Assembly: GCF_965204125.1 (NCBI RefSeq)
Contig: NZ_OZ241968.1
Coordinates: forward strand, 3,100,001-3,164,000
Reading direction: 5' to 3'
DNA from: Poriferisodalis sp965204125
GTDB lineage: Bacteria > Actinomycetota > Acidimicrobiia > Acidimicrobiales > Poriferisodalaceae
Length of the DNA: 64,000 nucleotides
Numbering within the stretch: position 1 is the stretch's first letter; each line of letters begins with the position of its first letter. The notes below the pieces were generated by a model. The model did not search any database, was not told the origin of the DNA, and was given only the letters and a program-made list of their open reading frames with translations. This document shows, piece after piece, positions 7,894-17,319 of this stretch. The translations under genes and the position numbers were made by a program.

Positions 7894-8670
7894 TCAGCGC
7901 ACGAGCAGTGCCCCGCAATGGGGGCACTCCGCAAGTTCGTCGGGATCGAGGTTGGTGATGCGTTCGTAGTCGACCGAGGGAATCTCGAGATGGCACGCGC
8001 TGCAGGTGAGGCCGATGAGCCGGCCGAGCACGGGTGTGCCCCGGGCAGCAGCCAGGCGGTCTTCGTAGATCGACACCAACGCAGGGTCGGCTGAGGCAAC
8101 GAGCGCGGCCCGCTCGTCGAGCACCTCGTCACGTTCGCCGCCCGCCTCGCTTTCAGCTGCCCCGATTGCGGCGTCCACGGTGGCCATCCGCCCGGCGGCC
8201 GAGGATTGGCGCTGCGCGAGGTCGGCCCGGGCGTCAGTGAGCGGCTCCAGTTCCTCCATCAGCTCGAGGATCTGATCCTCGATGTCGGTTTGGTGCCGCC
8301 CGAGGGCGTCTGCCTCGGCCGTGAGCGCTTCGGCTTCCTTGGGCGATGTCAGGTGGCTGCCGTACAGCCGCTCGGAATTGTGGGCGCGCTTGGCCTCGAT
8401 GCGCGCAACTTCATCTTCATGCTTGCGCTGCTGGCGCTCCAGATCTGCGATCTGCGCGTCGAGCACCTTGGCTTCGGATGCCAGCACGCCGAGTTCGGCC
8501 TCGATAGCAGCCCGGATCTCGCGTTCGGGCAGGTTTCGGACGTGATGGATGATCTGGTCCAGCCGCACGTCGAGATCGCCGATCTGGGCAAGAACCTCGA
8601 GCGGGCTCGTCCGGGGAACTTCGTCGCCGGAAACGGGGCCAGGCGCAGAATCATCGGACTCGGGCGTCAT
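7894..8670 (-). CDS. coiled-coil protein with C-terminal C4 zinc ribbon (DUF164/zf-RING_7 type)
   Basis: A 258-residue protein. Residues about 35-190 form a long antiparallel coiled-coil hairpin rich in Glu, Ala and Arg (DAQIADLERQQRKHEDEVAR; YGSHLTSPKEAEAL marks the family). The C-terminus is a four-cysteine zinc ribbon, CSACHLEIP near 222 and CPHCGALLVR at the end. Such proteins are widespread and poorly characterised; nucleic-acid or protein scaffolding is usually suggested. ATG at 8670 is chosen because the open frame upstream overlaps the PBP gene and loses family similarity. It lies 34 bp after the PBP gene on the same strand. Confidence 0.85.
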   Translation of the reverse strand: MTPESDDSAPGPVSGDEVPRTSPLEVLAQIGDLDVRLDQIIHHVRNLPEREIRAAIEAELGVLASEAKVLDAQIADLERQQRKHEDEVARIEAKRAHNSERLYGSHLTSPKEAEALTAEADALGRHQTDIEDQILELMEELEPLTDARADLAQRQSSAAGRMATVDAAIGAAESEAGGERDEVLDERAALVASADPALVSIYEDRLAAARGTPVLGRLIGLTCSACHLEIPSVDYERITNLDPDELAECPHCGALLVR

Positions 8671-8704
8671 TGCTGTCTGTCCGTCGAGTGAACGTGCATC
8701 GGGC

Positions 8705-10984
8705 TCAGGTTTGGTCCTCGTCAGTGCTGTCCACGCCGCTGTCCTCACCGGTCTCGTCCGCATTGTCGGGCGGCAGGGACTCGTCAGTATCGCCCACGGG
8801 TTCGGTCGCCCGCGCCCCGAGCTCGGTAGCGATCTGGGTGCAGCGGAGCCATTCGAACCTGGACTCGCCGCCGGTGTCGGGGACGGCAACCTTGCACAGC
8901 GCATCTGGCAGGGGCTCGAACTCGTTGTCATCGGTCGGGCGGACCATGCTGCATGGCAGGTTGAACTCCAGCGGGGGCTCCGAGGGCGACACGGCGATGG
9001 CGACCGAGCAGGTGTCCCCCGACAGGAAGAGGTACTGGCTAGCCCGTGGCGGCGGCGGCGCGGGTGCGAACCCTCGCAATGGCTCATCGGTCAGCGCCCG
9101 CTCCATGTAGGCAGACCAGATGCGCGCCGGTATCCAGCCGCCAGTGGCCCGCCGTTCCTGGATTTCTCCCATCGGCACTTGCTCGTCTGGATGGCCCATC
9201 CACACGGCGGTCGACATGTGCGGTGTGAAGCCCACGAACCAGGCGTCGTGGAATGACTGGGTCGTTCCGGTCTTGCCTGCCGAGACCTGACCGCTCTCCA
9301 GCGCCGAACGCGTGCCGGTTCCGGACCGCACGTTCTCCTCCAGCACCGATGTCACCCAGTCGGCTGTCGTTTGCGACACCACTCGCCGGCCGTGTGGCAC
9401 ATGCTCGTAGAGCACCTCGCCGAAATTGTTCTCGATGCGGGTCACATAGAACGGCTCCATCCGTACGCCGCCGTTGGCGAAGGTGCCGTATGCCACAGCC
9501 TGCTCAAGCGGGGTGATCTCCTGCGCTCCCAGCGAGATGGACGGGTACGGCAGGTAGCTGTCTGCGTCGGATCGCCCGACCAGCCGGTTCGCCATCCCGA
9601 CCACCTCGTTCAGACCGGTGATCAATCCCAACCGGACAAACGCGCAGTTGGAACTGGCGGTGGCCTGTTCCTCCAGCGTGGCCACCCGGCCCGGGCTGTT
9701 GGCAAAGTTGCTCACCTCGTAATCGTCGAGCGGTGGATTGGGGAACACGCACGGGCCCTGTCCGCTGACGGTGTCGAACGGGTACAGACCAGCGCGTTCG
9801 ATCGCTGCAGCGAGCACGTACGTCTTGAACGACGACCCTGGCTGGCGCCGTCCCTGGGTAGCGAGGTTGAACTCGGAATCGCTGAAGGCAGGGCCGCCGA
9901 TGAATGCATGCACTGCTCCGGTCGCCGGATCCACGCTGACGATGGACACCTCGAACTCGCCTGTGCCTTCCGGCAGGACTTCTGCCACCGACGTGCGCAT
10001 AGCCCGCTGCAATTCGGGACGCAGCGTTGTCCATACCCGCAGACCTCCGCCGAACACCTGGCTGAAGCGAGCTTGATAGGTGTCGCCGAGCGCCGGGTTT
10101 GCCAGCAGTGACCTCCGCACCTCGACCAGGAAGTAATCACGCCGAAGCGCAACGTCGGTGCGGCGCGGTGACAGGTTGCGGCTCGGCAGCGGTCTCCGCT
10201 CGAAGGCATCCCGCTGGGTCTCGGTGATAATCCCCGCGTCGACGGCCTGCTGCAGCGATCTGCTGCGGCGCCGCGTCATCGTGTCGATGTTCTGGTCGAA
10301 CCCGTCAAACAAACCGGGACTGCGAATCAGGCTCGCGAGAAAAGCTGCATCGCCGACGTCGAGCGCCGAGACGTCCTTGCCGAAGTAGGTCTCGGCCCCG
10401 GCCTGCAGGCCGTACGCCCCGTTCCCGAGATACACCTCGTTGACGTAGAACTCGAGGATCTCTTCCTTGGTGAAGTCTTCCTCGAGTCGGGCAGCGATGA
10501 CCGCCTCGCGGATCTTGCGGTTGAAACTGCGCTCGCTGCCCACCACACGCAGTTTCACGATCTGCTGGGTGATCGTGGAGCCGCCCGATGCGATCCCGCC
10601 AGCGGACACGTTCGAGACCAGGGCGCGTGCCGTCGCCCGCAGATCCACACCGTTGTGAAGCCAGAACTTGCTGTCCTCCACCGCCACGATGGTGGCAATC
10701 ACGTCATCGGGCACCTGGTCCAGCGTGATGATCTCGCGGTCGACGTCGTTCACCAGGATGCCGATCGGATTGCCGTCGGAGTCGAAGACCTGGGTTCGCT
10801 GGGCACCGGGACGCAGATCGATGGTGATGTGATCTCGGTCTCGTTCGACCGCATCGAGCGTGCGCGCTGCGTGCGGCGCCGAGGCGCGGGCGCCGATCGT
10901 CACGACGGCTGCGCAGACCGCGATCATCACGGCCAGCAGGGGCAGCCGGGCGAGCCGGCGGGCGAGGTCCACGTTGAACTGCAA
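8705..10984 (-). CDS. class A penicillin-binding protein (transglycosylase/transpeptidase)
   Basis: A 759-residue bifunctional peptidoglycan synthase. A single N-terminal membrane anchor (LPLLAVMIAVCAAVVTIGA) is followed by the GT51 domain: EDSKFWLHNGVD with catalytic Glu103, GGSTITQQ, RKIREA and EFYVNEVYLGNGAYG. The transpeptidase domain has SxxK in QPGSSFKTYV, SxN as SSNCAF and KTG as SAGKTGTTQSFHDAW. All catalytic motifs are intact. The C-terminus is acidic and low-complexity (ESLPPDNADETGEDSG). The first start is TTG at 10984; GTG at 10972 is an alternative. Confidence 0.93.
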   Translation of the reverse strand: MQFNVDLARRLARLPLLAVMIAVCAAVVTIGARASAPHAARTLDAVERDRDHITIDLRPGAQRTQVFDSDGNPIGILVNDVDREIITLDQVPDDVIATIVAVEDSKFWLHNGVDLRATARALVSNVSAGGIASGGSTITQQIVKLRVVGSERSFNRKIREAVIAARLEEDFTKEEILEFYVNEVYLGNGAYGLQAGAETYFGKDVSALDVGDAAFLASLIRSPGLFDGFDQNIDTMTRRRSRSLQQAVDAGIITETQRDAFERRPLPSRNLSPRRTDVALRRDYFLVEVRRSLLANPALGDTYQARFSQVFGGGLRVWTTLRPELQRAMRTSVAEVLPEGTGEFEVSIVSVDPATGAVHAFIGGPAFSDSEFNLATQGRRQPGSSFKTYVLAAAIERAGLYPFDTVSGQGPCVFPNPPLDDYEVSNFANSPGRVATLEEQATASSNCAFVRLGLITGLNEVVGMANRLVGRSDADSYLPYPSISLGAQEITPLEQAVAYGTFANGGVRMEPFYVTRIENNFGEVLYEHVPHGRRVVSQTTADWVTSVLEENVRSGTGTRSALESGQVSAGKTGTTQSFHDAWFVGFTPHMSTAVWMGHPDEQVPMGEIQERRATGGWIPARIWSAYMERALTDEPLRGFAPAPPPPRASQYLFLSGDTCSVAIAVSPSEPPLEFNLPCSMVRPTDDNEFEPLPDALCKVAVPDTGGESRFEWLRCTQIATELGARATEPVGDTDESLPPDNADETGEDSGVDSTDEDQT

Positions 10985-11061
10985 GGTACCGGGCAGAGCC
11001 GTGCGCCTCTGTGCGCCCGTTATGACATCTGCTCCGTGCGCCTTGGAGTCACACTGGTGGC

Positions 11062-11742
11062 GTGAGCGCGGATGTGGCGGACCTTGAGGCGCGTTGCGTT
11101 TGGATCATCGATGGGGGTCCTGTGGCGCCTCGACGGCTCCCGCCTGGCGAGCCTTCGTGCGTCATTGCGGTGGATCGTGGCTTGGCGTACACGCTGCGGC
11201 TGGGGCTGCGGCCTCACGTTGTGGTCGGCGACTTCGACTCCGTTGACGCTGCGACGCTCGAGCGGACACACGAGCAGTGGCCCGATCTGGTGATCCAGCG
11301 ACACGATCGACACAAAGCGCACAGTGATCTTGACTTGGCGCTGAGCTTCGCCTGGGGGCTAGACCCTGCCGAGATTGCGTTGGCCGGCGGTGGCGGCGGC
11401 CGGCTCGACCACATGATGATCTCGGTGACGATGCTGGCACGGCCCCGGTATGCCGCGCTGCCGCTCACTGCCTACATCGGTGCGAGCGTCGTCCAGGCGG
11501 CAACGTCGGACATGAACATGAGATTGGCAGCCGACGACGGGAACCTGCTGACGCTGATGGCAGTGGGCGGCACCGCGAGCCTGCACACGAGTGGGCTTCG
11601 CTGGAACTTGACAGGAGCAACGCCGCTGGCCAGCGCGGCATCGCTCGGCCTGAGCAACGAACTCACTGAACCCGAGGCCCACGTCAGGGTCCAATCGGGC
11701 ACCGTGCTGGCGATGCAGACACATGGCAAGCCGCTTCCGTAG
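11062..11742 (+). CDS. thiN: thiamine diphosphokinase
   Basis: A 226-residue enzyme that phosphorylates thiamine to ThDP. Family motifs are visible: AVDRGLAYTLRLGLRPHVVV then GDFDSV, KAHSDLDLALSFAWG and GGGGGRLDHMM. Together they form the catalytic domain; the C-terminal beta domain follows (VGGTASLHTSGLRWNL, SLGLSNELTEP). The start is GTG at 11062, preceded by CACACT-N6, similar to leaderless starts elsewhere here. The next gene is a thiamine-type binding protein that overlaps it by 20 bases, so uptake and phosphorylation of thiamine are probably co-expressed. ThDP is needed by the decarboxylase-type enzyme at 55.9 kb. Confidence 0.88.
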   Translation: MSADVADLEARCVWIIDGGPVAPRRLPPGEPSCVIAVDRGLAYTLRLGLRPHVVVGDFDSVDAATLERTHEQWPDLVIQRHDRHKAHSDLDLALSFAWGLDPAEIALAGGGGGRLDHMMISVTMLARPRYAALPLTAYIGASVVQAATSDMNMRLAADDGNLLTLMAVGGTASLHTSGLRWNLTGATPLASAASLGLSNELTEPEAHVRVQSGTVLAMQTHGKPLP

Positions 11743-12970
11743 CGATGCGCGCATGCTCGTGAATCGCCTGATCGCGCTGCCGCTTGCCGCCGTCGTGTGC
11801 GCGATTTCCCTCATGGCAGCCGGGTGCACCGAGACCGGGCAGGGATCTGCCGCGGTACGCGTTCTGACTCATCGTGACTTTCACCTGCCTGTCGACGCGC
11901 TGGAAGCCTTCACCGAGGAGACGGGCATCGAGATCGTGGTGTACCGGGAGGACACACCTGACGACGTGATCGATCTGCTCGAACGCAGCCGAGCCCATCC
12001 GGTCGCAGACGTGGTGGTCGGCGTCGACACGTTGGACCTTCAACACGTCATCGACAGCGGGCTCACTCAGCCGTATGTGCCGCTGGCACCCGGTCCGCTG
12101 GTCGAGGATCTGGCGGTGGGCGATCATGCGATGACGCCCATCAGCTACATCGACGCCTGCCTGAACTACCTGCCCTCGTTCTACGTCGTGCCCGAACGGC
12201 GCATCGATGAGCTGCCTGACGCTGAGCTCTTGCCGCCGCCGGTGCCTGGCGGTTTGGATGCGCTCTGGGATCCGGCTCATGCGGGAAGCGCAGTGATCCC
12301 GGATGCTGCAACGAGCAGGATGGGCGTGTATTTGCTGGTGGCGCTCGAGCGGCTGCATCCCGAGCGCGATGACGAGGAAACGACGCCATGGCCCCAGGTT
12401 CTCGACCAGATGCTGAGGTGGGACGTCGAGCTTGCCGCCAGCTGGGAGCTCGCCACGTTCGAACGTTTTGCCGGCGGGGAGCCGCCCGCTGAGCGACCAA
12501 TCAGCCAGGACGAGCCTGATCCGGTGACACTTGAATCGTTGCGCGGGCGATTGCCGATGACCTGGGGCACGACGGGACTGCCGTCGGTGTACGCCCAGTA
12601 CCAGCCAGGGCTGCCACCGTCACTGGACATAGCGGTCGTAACCGATGACTGCGTCCGGATCGGCTTCTATGCGGGCGTGGTCGCGGGAGCGCAGAACGCT
12701 TCTCTCGGGGGTCGGCTCATCGACGCCATGGGAGAGCCCCTGTTCCAGTTCGGCGTCAGCGATCGCTTCGGCTCGAGACCTGCCCGCAGCGACATCGTCA
12801 GCACGCCTGAGTGGAATGAGTTCGGGGTGACCGTGCACCCATACCGGCCCGATCCCGCCTATGTGGGGGCCCACTGGAAGGAATGGCAGCTCACCTGGAG
12901 CCAGGTGGTCCGCAACTTCGAGACCGGCCCCCCGCCCCCTGAACCCGAAGTGACCGTCACCCTCCCCTAG
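11723..12970 (+). CDS. thiamine-type ABC transporter substrate-binding lipoprotein
   Basis: A 415-residue exported binding protein. A signal peptide ends in the lipobox LMAAGC, so it is membrane-anchored by Cys. The mature part is a periplasmic-binding fold of the TbpA/iron type (VRVLTHRDFHLPVDALEAF, ADVVVGVDTLD, TPISYIDACLNY, GLDALWDPAHAGSAVIPDA). The overlap with thiN supports thiamine as ligand, though thiamine phosphates or another small ligand cannot be excluded. ATG at 11723 overlaps thiN; ATG at 11753 gives a more compact signal peptide (MLVNRLIALPLAAVV). No permease or ATPase is adjacent; an orphan ATPase gene lies at 48.2 kb. Confidence 0.8.
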   Translation: MASRFRSDARMLVNRLIALPLAAVVCAISLMAAGCTETGQGSAAVRVLTHRDFHLPVDALEAFTEETGIEIVVYREDTPDDVIDLLERSRAHPVADVVVGVDTLDLQHVIDSGLTQPYVPLAPGPLVEDLAVGDHAMTPISYIDACLNYLPSFYVVPERRIDELPDAELLPPPVPGGLDALWDPAHAGSAVIPDAATSRMGVYLLVALERLHPERDDEETTPWPQVLDQMLRWDVELAASWELATFERFAGGEPPAERPISQDEPDPVTLESLRGRLPMTWGTTGLPSVYAQYQPGLPPSLDIAVVTDDCVRIGFYAGVVAGAQNASLGGRLIDAMGEPLFQFGVSDRFGSRPARSDIVSTPEWNEFGVTVHPYRPDPAYVGAHWKEWQLTWSQVVRNFETGPPPPEPEVTVTLP

Positions 12971-13019
12971 CGCCCACCGTCACACTGCTCGGCCTAGCGG
13001 CCCTGTCTCATTTGTCGGC

Positions 13020-14606
13020 CTAGCGGCCGACCAGCGTCGGGTCGTACAGCACTGGGCGGCCCAAGCCGTCGCGGCCGACGAGAGTGCAGGCGTAGACGCC
13101 TTTGGCCCGGAACACGTTGGTTGCCGCGGCATCGATGCGATCCAGGCTCAATCGCCCCTCGGCAACTGCTGTGGTGATCTCAGCAAAGGCTGCATCGGCG
13201 TCCTCCAGGCCGCCGACGAGCGCAAGATCCGCGCCCGCACTCACCGCCAGCAGCGCCGCCTCGCTCACGGACCACTGGCTGCGGATCGCGCCCATGACCA
13301 GCGAGTCCGTCACGATCAGCCCCGAGTGGCCGAGTTCGTTCCGCAACACCCCGTCGATCGCCGCAGGCGACAGCGAGGCAGGCATCCCCCCGGTCAAGCC
13401 GGGGACGTTCAGATGCCCCACCATGACCGCCGCGTCAGTGGCCCCGACGACTGCTGCAAATGGGATCAGGTCGCGCTGGCGCAGCTCGTCAAGGGGGGCC
13501 GTGGAGGCCAATTTGTCGTGGGTGTCCGCAGTGGCCGCGCCATGGCCCGGGAAGTGCTTCACCACCGGCACCACTCCCCCGGCGCTAAGACCCTCCACTG
13601 TCGCCATGCCGTACTCGGTGACGGTGGCCGGGTCGTTGCCGAATGAGCGATCCCCGATGCCTTCCCCTGCACCGACATCGATGACCGGCGCGAAATTCAT
13701 GGTGAAACCGAGTCGGTACATCTTGCGAGCGTGATCCGCGGCCACCTCAGCTACCTCAGCGGGCGACTTGGCGGTCTGGGCCGCGGCCGAGGGCAAGCGC
13801 CCCACCACCGCGGCGAGGCGCTGCACGCGGCCGCCTTCCTCATCGACGGCGAAGATCAGCGGAACGCGGCCCGCAAAATCCTGCAGCTCGGCGATGCGGC
13901 GCCAGACATGCTCGGTCACCGGCCCTTGCACCAAGATGCCGGCGATCCGGCGGTCACGTGCCTCCTCCACAGCGAATCCGAGCGAGCGTTCGCCGAGAGC
14001 CGTCATGATCGTCTGCCCTATCCGTACCGGCAGCGTCAGCTCGCTGGTGCACCACCGATCGACATCGGTCCACCACGCGCCTGAGAGCAGCTGACGGACC
14101 GCCACTCCCGAGAGCCAACCCAAGGGCCGCTCCTCTCCTGTCAAGACCGTCGGTCCCGGATCGCCGATGGCCACCTCCGAGTTGTCCGCGAGCTGCAGCC
14201 AGACCCCGAGTGCCCCGGGTGCCCCGAGACGGGCGCCGACAACTTGGGCGGTCAATTGAGGCCGCTCGCCCACGATCGGCAGGATCGATGTGCCGACCGG
14301 TTCGATCGTGCCGTCGACGCCGATCACCCAGTAACCGATCCCACCTGGACCGCGCAGTACGGCCACGACCCGAGGCAGGGACGGCTCACCCTCAGAATCC
14401 CCAGACTCCCCGTCGGGCGCGACGGTGACGAGCGGTGGGGTCTCCGACTCGCTGGATGTCTGTGCAGCCGCGTCCGGTAGTACTGCGAACCAGCCGGCTG
14501 CGATCAGCAGTGCCGTCGACGCCGAGATGACCCGTCTCATTCGTGATCGCCTATACCGCAGCGACGCGCGCGGCGGCTCGGACGGGTTGTCGCCGTTGGT
14601 CGTCAA
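13020..14606 (-). CDS. secreted GH3 beta-N-acetylhexosaminidase (NagZ-like)
   Basis: A 528-residue exported glycosidase. The catalytic part (from about residue 190) has the NagZ signatures VDEEGGRVQRL, VVKHFPGHGAATADTHDKL and nucleophile region LIVTDSLVMGAI. It should release N-acetylglucosamine-type residues, for example from cell-wall fragments. Residues about 60-180 form an extra beta-rich segment (VVAVLRGPGGIGYWVIGVDG) absent from typical NagZ. The TTG start at 14606 overlaps the upstream stop (TTGA); ATG at 14540 gives a classical signal peptide (MRRVISASTALLIAAGW). It is the last gene of the metY operon and convergent with the binding-protein gene; a short hairpin, TCGGCC-TAGC-GGCCGA, spans its stop. 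Confidence 0.85.
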   Translation of the reverse strand: MTTNGDNPSEPPRASLRYRRSRMRRVISASTALLIAAGWFAVLPDAAAQTSSESETPPLVTVAPDGESGDSEGEPSLPRVVAVLRGPGGIGYWVIGVDGTIEPVGTSILPIVGERPQLTAQVVGARLGAPGALGVWLQLADNSEVAIGDPGPTVLTGEERPLGWLSGVAVRQLLSGAWWTDVDRWCTSELTLPVRIGQTIMTALGERSLGFAVEEARDRRIAGILVQGPVTEHVWRRIAELQDFAGRVPLIFAVDEEGGRVQRLAAVVGRLPSAAAQTAKSPAEVAEVAADHARKMYRLGFTMNFAPVIDVGAGEGIGDRSFGNDPATVTEYGMATVEGLSAGGVVPVVKHFPGHGAATADTHDKLASTAPLDELRQRDLIPFAAVVGATDAAVMVGHLNVPGLTGGMPASLSPAAIDGVLRNELGHSGLIVTDSLVMGAIRSQWSVSEAALLAVSAGADLALVGGLEDADAAFAEITTAVAEGRLSLDRIDAAATNVFRAKGVYACTLVGRDGLGRPVLYDPTLVGR

Positions 14607-16789
14607 CCTGTTCCCAGGCGTTGTTCCAACTCCTCGGCAGACAGCAGTTGGTGCGTGAGCTGGATGCTGTTCCCACCGGCGGGGTCGACCTCGATCGGTG
14701 CTGTGAAGTTCACATCCCGGATCAGACAGAAGGACTCATCGACCGCCGGGCAGTAGAACACCACCGCTGTGGCCGTCAGAACCGCCGTGCCGCTGTCTGC
14801 GCCGACCGTGCCAACCAGCCGGACCGGCATCTCGGGCCCCCGAGCCTCGTAGCGGGCGGCGCCTTCCGGACTCACCAGATCACCCTCAGCAGACCATTCG
14901 AACTCGAACAGCCCATCGGTGTTGAACTTGTAGTCCTCAGGCACCTTGAGATCGAGGACGATCTCGACATTCCCGGGGGCGACTCGCTGGGGCAGCAGCA
15001 CCACGTTGTCGTCAATCACACCGGCCATCGTCACCGTGGCGATCTCCAGATTCGACAGTGCCAGCGTGGTCAGCTCGCCGGTGGCGAGATCCAGCGTGCG
15101 GATGCGGTGGTTGTTCGTATCGGCCACGTAGAGCGTGTCGGCGGTGGCACTGAGCCCGCTCGGCTCGGCCAGCAGCGCGTCGGTGCCGAAGCCGTCCTGC
15201 AGTCCCGGTGTGCCGCCGCCCACCAGCACCGATGATGTCTGCGTGTCGAGGTCGAGCACCTTGATCCGGTGGTTGTAGGTGTCTGCGACGTACAGCAGCC
15301 CTGCACCCTGCGCACCCGGCACGAACTCGATGCCCACGGCGTGCTGCAGCAGCGTGTCGTCGAAGCTGCCCACCTCGTCGCCCCACACGAACAGGTGCTT
15401 GCCCACCAGCGTGTCGAGCTGCCCGTCGAGGCCGAGCGAGACCTGCCGTACCGCGCTGGCCTCCGGATCGGTGAAGTAGAGCACGCCGTACCCAGCCGCA
15501 AGCCCGGAGGGCTGCGAGAGCGTGGCGGAGAGGCGATGGCCGTCATCGAGGCCCTCGGCGCCCGTTCCGGCGAAGAAGTCGAGCACCCCGCTCGCGGTGT
15601 TCATGAGCCAGAGCTGATGGCGGCCCGCTCCCGCGATGTACAGCACCTCGCCTTCGAGGTGCAGGTCCCACGGCGAGGCGATGGCGGTCTGCGCAGCAGG
15701 CCCGGCCTGGAAGACCGTGACCGGTTCGCCGGTCCCGGCGATCGTGGTGATCTCGCGAGTGCGCAGATCTGCAGCCCGGATCAGATGGTTCTCACGGTCG
15801 GCGATGTACAGGGTGTTGCCGTCACCCGCCAGGGCCATGCCCTGCGGGCGCCGGAACGACGCTTCGGCAAAGCCGCCGTCGGTCCGGCCTTCGGCGCCCG
15901 TGCCGATCACGTCGACCAGCTCGCCGTCGAGCGTGGCCACGAGCACCCGGTGACGGCCCGTGTCGGCGATGAAGAGCCGGTCGCCGGCCTCGTCGGCCAG
16001 CACCTTGCCGGGGAAGCTCAACACGGTCGGCAGCGCCGGCTCGATCTCAAGGAGCTCACCGAGCGGCGTCGGATCGATGAGGCCGTTGTGGCCGTACTCA
16101 TCGGCCATGACGCCGATCGCGGGTGCCAGCCGTTCGTATACGCCCTCGCCAGCAACGGGACCCAGCACCCGGCCCAACGGGTCGATCGCGACGACGGTCG
16201 GCCAGGCGTTGATGCCGTACGCCCGGCGCAGCAGTTCTTGATCGTCGTTCACGATCGGGTGCTGGCGGCCGTACCGGATCGATGCCTCTCGCACCGCCTC
16301 GGATTCGCGCTCGCTGGGGAACTTGGCCCAGTGCACTGCGATCACCACCACTTCGTCGGGATACTCCTGCTCCAGCCGGTGAAGATCCGGGATGATGTGG
16401 ATGCAGTTGATGCAGCCCTGAGTCCAGAAGTCGAGTAGCACGATCTTGCCGCGCAGGTCGCCGCTCATCGACAGCGGCCGGCTCACGTTGAACCAGTCGT
16501 AGCCGGCCGGGAACTCTGGGGCCGCCGGGCCGCCCTCGAAGGTCAACTCGACCGGCTCGACGGCAGTCTCCTCGCTGTCTCCAGCTCCGTCAGTTGTCGC
16601 AACCTGGTCGTCGTCGGCCGTGGCCGCGACCGCCGCTGCAGGATCAGCGTCGGCCACAGCGGCCTCACTCGACGCGGTCGCCGGCTCGCTCACCTCGGGC
16701 GAAGAGCAGGCGGCCGCTAGCAGGAGTGCCGCGAGCAGGCCGAAGCCGCGTCTCCGTCGCCGGCCGGTCCCCCGCTCGAATGCTTGCAT
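14603..16789 (-). CDS. lipoprotein with thioredoxin-like domain and NHL repeats (NHLRC2-like)
   Basis: A 728-residue protein. The N-terminus is a lipoprotein signal (RRRRRGFGLLAALLLAAACSS) and a low-complexity Ala/Asp/Thr linker to about residue 75. Residues about 85-235 are a redoxin domain with CxxC in FWTQGCINCIHI. Residues about 250-600 form a six-bladed NHL propeller; blade motifs recur (LFIADTGRHRVLV, LYIADRENHLIRA, LYVADTYNHRIKV, LYVADTNNHRIRT). The end is beta-rich. NHLRC2-like proteins combine these domains, but their substrate is unknown. Extracytoplasmic thiol redox is inferred. It is 20 bp after the CoA-binding gene and overlaps the glycosidase start. Confidence 0.85.
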   Translation of the reverse strand: MQAFERGTGRRRRRGFGLLAALLLAAACSSPEVSEPATASSEAAVADADPAAAVAATADDDQVATTDGAGDSEETAVEPVELTFEGGPAAPEFPAGYDWFNVSRPLSMSGDLRGKIVLLDFWTQGCINCIHIIPDLHRLEQEYPDEVVVIAVHWAKFPSERESEAVREASIRYGRQHPIVNDDQELLRRAYGINAWPTVVAIDPLGRVLGPVAGEGVYERLAPAIGVMADEYGHNGLIDPTPLGELLEIEPALPTVLSFPGKVLADEAGDRLFIADTGRHRVLVATLDGELVDVIGTGAEGRTDGGFAEASFRRPQGMALAGDGNTLYIADRENHLIRAADLRTREITTIAGTGEPVTVFQAGPAAQTAIASPWDLHLEGEVLYIAGAGRHQLWLMNTASGVLDFFAGTGAEGLDDGHRLSATLSQPSGLAAGYGVLYFTDPEASAVRQVSLGLDGQLDTLVGKHLFVWGDEVGSFDDTLLQHAVGIEFVPGAQGAGLLYVADTYNHRIKVLDLDTQTSSVLVGGGTPGLQDGFGTDALLAEPSGLSATADTLYVADTNNHRIRTLDLATGELTTLALSNLEIATVTMAGVIDDNVVLLPQRVAPGNVEIVLDLKVPEDYKFNTDGLFEFEWSAEGDLVSPEGAARYEARGPEMPVRLVGTVGADSGTAVLTATAVVFYCPAVDESFCLIRDVNFTAPIEVDPAGGNSIQLTHQLLSAEELEQRLGTG

Positions 16790-16809
16790 CGGTACCGGCC
16801 GGTCGCCGG

Positions 16810-17319
16810 CTAGCGACTGCCTACGGTGCGGCGCGAGTCCACTACGCCCGTGTCGAATCCGGCGAGATGCAGGCCGCCATGGAACCTGGCGTGCTCGATC
16901 TTGAGGCAGCGGTCCATCACAACGTCGAGGCCGGCGTCGTTCGCAAGCTGTGCGGCTTCAGCGCTCCACAAGCCGAGCTGCACCCAGAACGCCTTGGCGC
17001 CGATGTCGATGACCTCCTCAGCAACACCGGGCAGGTCTGCTGGCCGTCGGAAGACATCCACCAGATCGGGCACCACCGGCAGATCGGCGAGGCTCGGGTA
17101 GCACGGCCTGCCCAGGATCTCGTCGGCCACCGGGTTCACGAAGTACACATCGAAATCGGTGCTCGAGCTGAGCAGGTAGGTGGCGACGAAATTGGATGGG
17201 CGAGCCGGATTGGCCGAGACGCCCACCATCGCCACCGTATTGGTGCGCTGGATGAGCGCCAGCCGGTCGGCTGCGCTGGGCTCGGTCCAGCCGTCGACAG
17301 GTTCATGGGTGATGGTCAT
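16810..17319 (-). CDS. CoA-binding (YccU-like) protein
   Basis: A 169-residue single-domain Rossmann protein of the CoA_binding_2 type. VAMVGVSANPARPSNFVATY is the nucleotide-binding turn; DVYFVNPVADEILGRPCYPS and KAFWVQLGLWSAEAAQLAND follow, with the end motif DVVMDRCLKIEHAR. Such proteins bind CoA or related nucleotides; a role in persulfide or methionine metabolism is often assumed but not shown. The ATG at 17319 overlaps the metY stop (ATGA), which indicates translational coupling. A bacterial metY/CoA-binding pairing supports a sulfur-related role, as inference. Confidence 0.88.
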   Translation of the reverse strand: MTITHEPVDGWTEPSAADRLALIQRTNTVAMVGVSANPARPSNFVATYLLSSSTDFDVYFVNPVADEILGRPCYPSLADLPVVPDLVDVFRRPADLPGVAEEVIDIGAKAFWVQLGLWSAEAAQLANDAGLDVVMDRCLKIEHARFHGGLHLAGFDTGVVDSRRTVGSR